Shown: one piece after another, positions 59,342 through 64,000 of the stretch
How positions within the stretch are numbered: position 1 is the stretch's first letter
How the letters are laid out: each line of letters starts with the position of its first letter
Assembly: GCA_002778785.1 (NCBI GenBank)
Contig: PEZS01000005.1
Span: forward strand, 42,483-106,482
DNA: 64,000 nucleotides
Source: Bdellovibrionales bacterium CG10_big_fil_rev_8_21_14_0_10_45_34
GTDB taxonomy: Bacteria; Bdellovibrionota; Bdellovibrionia; Bdellovibrionales; 1-14-0-10-45-34
Direction of reading: 5' to 3'
The notes under the pieces: generated by a model
Told to the model about the DNA's origin: nothing
Seen by the model: only the letters and a program-made list of their open reading frames with translations
Databases searched by the model: none
Translations under genes and position numbers: made by a program

Positions 59342-60784
59342 GTGAGAACAACAAAGCGAGTCCATACAGCCATAATTAGTGACCTTCATCTCTGCGAAGC
59401 TGAGCAGGAATCCGAACATAGGCCTCTCTGGAAGAAGTACAAAACCCGCCAGTTCTTTTTTGATACGAGTTTTAGGCAGTTTATCGAGCACATCCTTCGC
59501 AAAGCTGGCAACGATCCCGTTGAGCTTGTCTTAAATGGAGACATTTTTGATTTTGACAGCGTTGTTCGCTTCGATGCAGATGCACACTATCGTACAAGCT
59601 GGCTCGAGAGAAAACGCGGGTTAAGGCCCCAAGAAGAGAAGTCCCTCTACAAAATCAAAACGATTCTCGCAGATCATTCTGAATGGACACTTGCCGTTAA
59701 GTATTTCTTGAGCTGCGATGCCTCGAATCGATTGGTATTTGTCATTGGCAATCACGACCTAGAACTTCATTTTTTAAGTGTGCAGGCGGAAATCCTTGAA
59801 GCGCTTGGCGAGCCGCTTGATTCACAGCGAGTTTTGTTTTGCGCATGGTTTTATATTAGCGAGCAAGACACTTTAATAGAACATGGCAATCAGTATGATC
59901 CTTATTGTGTTTGCCAAGATCCGATTAATCCGTTCATTAAAAAGGCTCAGCGCATGGAGGTGCGAATTCCCTTCGGCAACCTGGCAACTCGCTACATGAT
60001 GAACGGTATGGGGTTATTTAACCCACACGTAGACTCTAATTACATCATGTCGATTCCTGAATACATGCGACTTTTCTTTAAATATCTTTTGCGCAATCAA
60101 CCGCTCATCATGTGGACATGGTTTTGGGGGGCCGTCGTAACGATGTTTCAATCGCTCAGAGATCGACTCCTGCCCGAGCTAAAAGATCCGATGCGAGTTG
60201 AAGATAGAATCGAGGAAATTGCAAAAAACTCCAACGCGACTCCTAGAATGGTTAGAGAGCTACGAGAGTTGTTTGCCTACCCGGCGGCAAGTCATCCTTG
60301 GTTGATCGCACAAGAGCTTTGGCTTGATCGAGCGTTTCTGGTGATGTTGGCATTCTTGGCGATTTTTCAGATCTTTACATTTTTTAAGCTCGCCTATGAG
60401 GTGGAGTTTTATTGGTTTCTAGGCGTGCTCGCACTGTTCATACCGTTTTTTGTTTTTTACACAAAATCCATTCGATCTTCTGTGGCCAAGTTTAAGGAGC
60501 CAAACGAAAGACTGCTTGTGCTTACAAGCCGAATTACGGGCGTGAAGCGAGTTGTCTACGGGCACACTCATGTTGCCAGACACGAGATGATTGGTTACGT
60601 CGAGCACTTAAATTCTGGCTGTTGGTCACCCGCGTTTTTAGATGTTGAATGCACTCGGCCTTACGGCAAAAAAACGTTCGTATGGATTTATCCGACCGAT
60701 GAAAACTCCCGAGACGCAAAGCTCTTTGAGTTTTCAAGTGGGCAGTCTAAACAGGTCTATGGCAGATTAAAACTAGAGGCCTAA
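59342..60784 (+). CDS. Metallophosphoesterase with membrane helices
   Basis: This 480-residue calcineurin-like phosphoesterase has the metal-ligand series ISDLHLCE, LNGDIFDFD, IGNHDLE and YGHTHVARHE. GNQYDPYC lies between. Between the phosphoesterase blocks are hydrophobic segments near residues 335-380 (VMLAFLAIFQIFTFF, FYWFLGVLALFIPFFVFY), so the enzyme is membrane-attached. The pattern resembles UDP-diacylglucosamine or other lipid-linked phosphohydrolases, but the substrate is unknown. It starts at GTG 59342 with only a weak site. Confidence 0.85.
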   Translation: MRTTKRVHTAIISDLHLCEAEQESEHRPLWKKYKTRQFFFDTSFRQFIEHILRKAGNDPVELVLNGDIFDFDSVVRFDADAHYRTSWLERKRGLRPQEEKSLYKIKTILADHSEWTLAVKYFLSCDASNRLVFVIGNHDLELHFLSVQAEILEALGEPLDSQRVLFCAWFYISEQDTLIEHGNQYDPYCVCQDPINPFIKKAQRMEVRIPFGNLATRYMMNGMGLFNPHVDSNYIMSIPEYMRLFFKYLLRNQPLIMWTWFWGAVVTMFQSLRDRLLPELKDPMRVEDRIEEIAKNSNATPRMVRELRELFAYPAASHPWLIAQELWLDRAFLVMLAFLAIFQIFTFFKLAYEVEFYWFLGVLALFIPFFVFYTKSIRSSVAKFKEPNERLLVLTSRITGVKRVVYGHTHVARHEMIGYVEHLNSGCWSPAFLDVECTRPYGKKTFVWIYPTDENSRDAKLFEFSSGQSKQVYGRLKLEA

Positions 60785-60844
60785 ACCGGCCCCGATGAAG
60801 CTTTTCCGCGAAGACGCGACGCACTAAGGGCTAAAATTTCCACC

Positions 60845-60865
60845 AGATCAAGAATATCTTGATCT
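60845..60865. promoter_or_regulatory. Perfect inverted repeat upstream of the histone gene
   Basis: AGATCAAGA-ATA-TCTTGATCT has nine-base arms and a three-base centre, 115 bases before the histone start and 61 after the phosphoesterase stop. It could be an operator or, since TTTTGG follows, a weak terminator of the upstream gene. Confidence 0.45.
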
Positions 60866-60979
60866 TTTGGTTCAAACTTCAGTTAATACGATGTTTGAGA
60901 ACAAATTAAACAAATAATGAGTTTTTATTGAAACCAAGAAACCGTAAGAGTTTCTGCATTGAGAAGATAGGAGAAAGCC

Positions 60980-61174
60980 ATGTCTGATACTTTGGTTGTT
61001 ACTAGCAAGGTGAAAAAAATCATTAAAGAAAAAGGCGGATGCAACACTTCAGGTGAAACGATTGAAATGTTGACTAAAGCTGTAGAGCGCCTCTGTTTAA
61101 AAGGTGTTGAGTCTGCAAAATCAGATGGCCGTAAAACTGTAATGGCCCGCGATATCGTTATCGACCACATCTAA
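60980..61174 (+). CDS. Bacterial histone, single histone fold (HBb/Bd0055-like)
   Basis: This 64-residue protein is one histone fold and nothing else. Helix 1 is TSKVKKIIKEKG (8-19), loop 1 CNTSGE, the long helix 2 TIEMLTKAVERLCLKG onwards (27-49), loop 2 GRKTVMARD with the Arg-Thr-Val type contact of histones (51-54) and the Arg57-Asp58 pair, and short helix 3 IVIDHI. It closely follows my recollection of Bd0055/HBb of Bdellovibrio bacteriovorus, a dimeric histone reported to bind DNA without nucleosome wrapping and to be abundant. Start ATG 60980 follows AGGAG; a strong terminator follows, so the gene is monocistronic. Confidence 0.95.
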   Translation: MSDTLVVTSKVKKIIKEKGGCNTSGETIEMLTKAVERLCLKGVESAKSDGRKTVMARDIVIDHI

Positions 61175-61197
61175 TCGCCTTGGCAGTTTAAAATGAG

Positions 61198-61227
61198 AAA
61201 AGCCCCTGCTCGTGAGCATGGGCTTTT
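61198..61227 (+). terminator. Strong rho-independent terminator of the histone gene
   Basis: AAAAGCCC (61198-61205) pairs with GGGCTTTT (61220-61227), with an inner TGCTC/GAGCA extension, and a run of six T residues at 61224-61229. It is the most complete terminator in the window. Confidence 0.92.
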
Positions 61228-61390
61228 TTGTTTTCAAGAATGAGTAGAGCCCTACTCTGCAATTCTCCACCGACTTTGACCGCTTATCCGCGTCATTCTG
61301 ATACGACTCCAACACGATTCGTACCAGGAAGGCGATCCTGGAGGGGCTCATCGTCAAGACAGAGGCAAATGAGGCTATTTCTATAGTTGA

Positions 61391-61708
61391 ATAGCGAAAT
61401 TTCCATGCTGTTTTAACATTATGTTTAATAGATGGTTTGAAGACGCCAAGATCCCCTGTTTGATACTTGGGGCTAGTCGGGTAGGCAATGAAATCGACTT
61501 AGTTCTCGAAATGCCCAAAGAAGTTTTTGCGATTGAGGTCAAAGCGACTTCTCGCCCTTCAAGCCGAGATGCGAGGAATTTGTTGGATTTCAAATTGAGT
61601 GATTCGTCAAAAAAACTAAAAAAATTTTTAATTCATCAAGGGCAGGAGTATAAGACGTTTGAAGACGTCAGCTGTCTTCCGGCGGCAGCAATGTTTTGCT
61701 CTTACTGA
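61391..61708 (+). pseudogene. Remnant of a DUF4143-type ATPase (C-terminal nuclease-fold domain only)
   Basis: An open frame from 61391, with ATG at 61421, encodes about 100 residues resembling the C-terminal end of AAA ATPases with a DUF4143 domain. GNEIDLVLEMPKEVFAIEVK is the PD-(D/E)xK-like core of that domain. The ATPase domain, normally about 250 residues upstream, is absent; the frame is stopped by TGA at 61388, and only noncoding sequence precedes it. This is best read as a decayed gene. It lies on the plus strand between the histone and the HNH fragment. Confidence 0.7.
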
Positions 61709-61730
61709 GTTGCCCACTCGTTTTCGTAGG

Positions 61731-62003
61731 CTAGCCGTTGGTGTTTTCTTTCTGATATCTTGCTATATGATTCACTCCAAATGTTTTCATTGCCGCGCGC
61801 TGATTGCACGAAAAGCAAAGCATTCGCAAATTGCGCTCACTCGTTTCACCGTTTAATGCAAGCGGCTTCACATGATCATATTGTAGTAGATGCGTGCTTC
61901 CACATTTTGGGCATCTGCCGTTATCTCGAAGCCACACTCTGTGCTTCACTTCGGCAGGAATGTATCTTGTAACGCGCTGTTTAGTCGCGATGGGGTTCTG
62001 CAG
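61731..62003 (-). pseudogene. HNH endonuclease gene, C-terminal half (cut by IS3 element)
   Basis: This part encodes the HNH nuclease domain. The conserved approach TRYIPAEVKHRVW is followed by CPKC (first zinc pair), YDHVKPL (the catalytic His), a mid Asn and CFSCNQRA (second zinc pair). The frame is open up to the IS junction at 62003/62004. The 4-base target duplication GCAG occurs at 62000-62003 and again at 63217-63220. Removing the IS and one copy rejoins this in frame with the piece starting at 63217. It could be translated alone from GTG 61949, but that is unproven. Confidence 0.87.
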
Positions 62004-62010
62004 GTGAGCC

Positions 62011-62790
62011 TCACCCTGTTTTTAGTACCGGCAGATTTTTTTTAGGGTCTATCACAGTCGGTTGTAGGTCGGCAAACTTTTTTGGCGTTAAATAATCGAG
62101 GGAACTGTGGGGACGTTCATTGTTATAGTGATGTAGCCATTTGTTTATTCTCCTTCGAGCGACTTCAATGTTTGGGAAAGTGTTTAAACTTAAGCATTCG
62201 CTTCTGAACTTACCGTTGAAACTCTCTACATATGCGTTCTGAACTGGCTTTCCTGGATCAATAAAATGAAGAATAATGTTGTTGCGATTCGCCCAGGTGA
62301 CGAACACGTGGTTTGTGAACTCAGGGCCATTATCAAGTATAATGTGCCTTGGTAGCTTAATCCGAGTTTTGAGCTGCTCCAGATAATCTACAACCGCATA
62401 TCCATGCATGCTTCGACTTACGAAAATTTCTGGAACTTCTCGAGTATATGTATCGATAAGAGTAAAGCAGCGAAATGGGTCGCCGTTGCTCAATCGACTA
62501 AGAACAAAATCTACAGACCAAACGTCACCCTGACGGCAGGCCTGCGGCAACCTCTCCTGGGGAACATACTTGATCCTACTGCGCTTAATCTTCTGAGGTA
62601 CAAGCAAACTCATCGTCTTAAGCAGACGGTAAACTCGCTTACCATTTACTTCAAAACCCTTGCTTCTAAGTACGGCCGAGACCCGAGGCTGTCCATAATA
62701 GGGATGTTTGTCCTTAATCTCGAGTATCGAACACAAGAGGTTAGGATCTTCACGGCGACGACTCTTGTAGTTTAACTGCGAGCGGCTCAT
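62011..62790 (-). CDS. IS3-family transposase OrfB (DDE domain)
   Basis: This is the catalytic part of the transposase. From ATG 62790 it has 259 residues, with the DDE triad Asp94 (WSVDFV), Asp153 (LDNGPEF) and Glu189 (YVESFNGKFR), the last two 35 residues apart as in rve-type integrases. HPYYGQPRVSAVLR is the N-terminal HTH_21 part. The frame stays open upstream past 62886, so OrfB is probably made mainly as an OrfAB fusion by a -1 frameshift. The stop lies inside the left terminal repeat. Confidence 0.95.
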   Translation of the reverse strand: MSRSQLNYKSRRREDPNLLCSILEIKDKHPYYGQPRVSAVLRSKGFEVNGKRVYRLLKTMSLLVPQKIKRSRIKYVPQERLPQACRQGDVWSVDFVLSRLSNGDPFRCFTLIDTYTREVPEIFVSRSMHGYAVVDYLEQLKTRIKLPRHIILDNGPEFTNHVFVTWANRNNIILHFIDPGKPVQNAYVESFNGKFRSECLSLNTFPNIEVARRRINKWLHHYNNERPHSSLDYLTPKKFADLQPTVIDPKKNLPVLKTG

Positions 62791-62873
62791 AGCAACAAGA
62801 TTGCTGGCGCGCCGCTGGCTTACTTGATGATTTTTAACTAGATTTAGCGCTAAATTGCGTCGCTGCTGAACAC

Positions 62874-63149
62874 TTAACTTTTTTTTAGAGCGGAACGCAA
62901 TAAGGCAATTTCTCTATCGCGCTCTTTAAGCTTCTTCTCAAGGCGATTAATCTTTGCCCGACGCTGACGTTCCCCAGGATAGACTGGCGCACCCCGACTA
63001 TCACGCAGAATACGATAAAACGCCCCCTCGCTAACTTGAAAATCTCGACTAATTTCTATAAGCGAACGGCCCTGAGCGAAAGCGCGCAATATTCCCTCTA
63101 TCTCTTCCTTTGAACGTTTTTTTAATGACACAAATCCCATCCTTTTCAC
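62874..63149 (-). CDS. IS3-family OrfA (DNA-binding subunit)
   Basis: This is the 91-residue OrfA. It has a helix-turn-helix (IEGILRAFAQGRSLIEISRD, then FQVSEGAFYRILRD) and a leucine-zipper-like helix (INRLEKKLKERDREIALLRS). It binds the terminal repeats and mates with the catalytic part. It ends in ALKKS and TAA at a run of eight A residues on its coding strand, where the OrfB frame takes over. Confidence 0.93.
   Translation of the reverse strand: MKRMGFVSLKKRSKEEIEGILRAFAQGRSLIEISRDFQVSEGAFYRILRDSRGAPVYPGERQRRAKINRLEKKLKERDREIALLRSALKKS
62879..62886 (-). other. Programmed -1 frameshift site (A8)
   Basis: On the minus strand the sequence CTAAAAAAAAGTTAA ends orfA. Slipping one base back on the A run continues as AAA AAG TTA AGT in the OrfB frame, which is open for over 30 codons before the ATG at 62790. 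This is the expected arrangement for IS3 OrfAB synthesis. Confidence 0.75.
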
Positions 63150-63216
63150 CTCTAATTAGTTGAGAATCTGGCCTAACTCAACCCGTTAAGTGGTACTAAA
63201 AATGGGGGGAACCGCA

Positions 63217-64000
63217 GCAGTTGGAGGTTCACTTCGTTTTTGGTGTCGGTAGAGTTTTGTCTGGTTTGTTCGTGGTCATGTTCAGGAACTATCACTTCCG
63301 AAGCCTTGTTTCGACTTCGGGAAGTTTGCTCTTGTCCAGGTTCGTCGGCCATGAACTCGGAAATTTCTTTTCGGTTTTGAATACTTTGATCGTGTCGGGA
63401 ATGGCCACCGGCTAAATCAGATTCTCTGCTTGGGTTTCGGATGGTTTGAACGTTCCCGACTTGGATAGCTGCAAACTCGGAGGTTTCTTTTCTTTCATTC
63501 GCGTTGTGGCGGGTATTTTTGTTACCCAGGCTGTCGTTGCTGCTAACACTTCGTGCTGCTTCGGCGCGCCTCTTGCCAAAGCTCCTTTGCTCTAGTCGCT
63601 CGGCGCTAAGATTTGCCATTTCAGAGATGAGCTCTGCCCATCCCATGTTAGCACCCTTGATGCCAAGTAAGGCTCGCACGACTTGCAGCTTATCTTTAAC
63701 CTCATCCGTTATGACAAACCGTACTTCAGTGTGGGTTTCTGAAATAACTCGCTCCTTCTCGCGAGGTATTGTTGTTTCAAAGCCAATAGCGAAAAGTACC
63801 TTTTCTGCTTCTCTCGTTGATTTGTTCTCTAGTTTAGCTAAAACCTCCAGCTTCTGTTTGCTGTTCATGGGAATGGCCGCTTTTTTCGATTCTCTAAAAA
63901 GGCTCTGAGCCTGAGAGATATTCGTTAGCGAAAGTGCCCCAGATTCGATCTTCGCTTTCACTTGCGGAATCTCATTCATTAGCCGCAGTGCTTGAATGCG
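63217..64000 (-). pseudogene. HNH endonuclease gene, N-terminal half (cut by IS3 element and by the right edge)
   Basis: The frame reads from beyond base 64000 (RIQALRLMNEIPQVKAKIES) to the IS at 63217. It continues through a helical domain (VRFVITDEVKDKLQVVRALL, MGWAELISEMANLSAERLE), then a polar repeat region. As far as I recall, this architecture matches HNH proteins of Bdellovibrio. At the insertion point Asn-Leu-Gln-Leu would continue directly into Gln-Asn-Pro-Ile of the 61731-62003 piece. Its stop at 63173 lies within the IS and gives a nonsense tail, so it is disrupted. The true start is outside the window. Confidence 0.85.
63254..63493 (-). repeat. Four degenerate 20-residue tandem repeats in the HNH gene
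   Basis: The linker before the HNH domain is four units of about 20 residues, or 57-63 bases: RKETSEFAAIQVGNVQTIRN, SRESDLAGGHSRHDQSIQN, RKEISEFMADEPGQEQTSRS and RNKASEVIVPEHDHEQTRQN. The shared pattern is R-K-E-x-S-E near the start and Q-T/S near the end. The repeats are diverged at DNA level. Confidence 0.7.

Larger units (their letters stand above)
62004..63216 (-). mobile_element. IS3-family insertion sequence, about 1.2 kb
   Basis: This element has overlapping orfA and orfB and imperfect terminal inverted repeats. The left end begins GTGAGCCTCACCCTG and the right end, read inward, TGCGGTTCCCCCCATT; both lead into the shared TTTTTAGTACC. From TG inward, 18 of 25 positions match. GCAG flanks both ends as a 4-base target duplication. 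Both frames are intact, so it may be active. It sits inside an HNH gene. The boundary is good to about one base. A plus-strand shadow frame at 62404 is antisense to orfB and not a gene. Confidence 0.92.

Noticed and set aside
61231-61390. tRNA-like sequence downstream of the histone
   Set aside because: I looked for cloverleaf arms and CCA ends and found no consistent fold; I see nothing assignable there.
62404-62775. Plus-strand open frame of 123 codons within the IS
   Set aside because: It is antisense to orfB, with no ribosome site and no recognisable domain.

Overview
This window is the replication-origin-proximal part of a chromosome from a predatory, Bdellovibrio-like bacterium (phylum Bdellovibrionota). 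The lineage call rests on a Bd0055/HBb-type single-domain bacterial histone at 60980, an HNH protein of a kind I recall from Bdellovibrio genomes, the split F1/F0 ATP synthase loci and a high density of lipoproteins. It is an inference from protein content; no rRNA gene is present to confirm it and I cannot name a genus.

Layout. 1-5.2 kb (minus): F1 ATP synthase operon b'-b-delta-alpha-gamma-beta, with beta cut by the left edge. 5.3-7.6 kb (minus): bactofilin, ParB, ParA. 8.4-15.7 kb (minus): rsmG, mnmG, mnmE, khpB, yidC, yidD, rnpA, rpmH. 15.8-24.8 kb (plus): dnaA, a DnaA-box-rich gap that is the likely oriC, dnaN, recF, gyrB, gyrA. 24.8-27.3 kb (plus): TPR lipoprotein and the F0 genes atpZ-atpI-atpB-atpE. 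27.4-41.2 kb (minus): secreted protein, uvrA, phosphohexomutase, pdxA, three parvulin chaperones, a DUF374 acyltransferase, etfA/etfB, a Cro/C1-type regulator, an alpha/beta hydrolase and an FHA protein. 41.3-44.9 kb (plus): rpsF, DUF2232 membrane protein, rplI, dnaB and a small ORF. 45-45.9 kb (minus): Fis-like protein and queE. 46-52.4 kb (plus): ftsK, TPR protein, LptM-like lipoprotein, dapF-dapA-dapB and a degenerate FolK. 52.4-61.2 kb: propeller lipoprotein, transaldolase, two exported proteins of unknown function, an MltD-like transglycosylase, a membrane metallophosphoesterase and the histone. 61.4-64 kb: decayed and mobile DNA, with a DUF4143 ATPase remnant and an HNH gene split by an IS3-family element.

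How it works together. Genes left of the origin point left and genes right of it point right, so transcription follows replication. ParAB with two parS-like palindromes and the bactofilin form a segregation module beside the origin. YidC, YidD and KhpB with the parvulins, LptM-like protein and DUF374 protein serve envelope assembly, and dapFAB feeds peptidoglycan and lysine synthesis.

The least explained signal is a degenerate 12-bp near-palindrome, TTGGATATCCAA. It is packed into three clusters (end of parA, rsmG and the start of the neighbouring mnmG 3' part, and a lipoprotein gene at 54.7 kb). It is read in different codon frames, so it looks selected as DNA rather than protein. No tRNA, rRNA or CRISPR array was seen, and no gene-free stretch exceeds about 300 bases.
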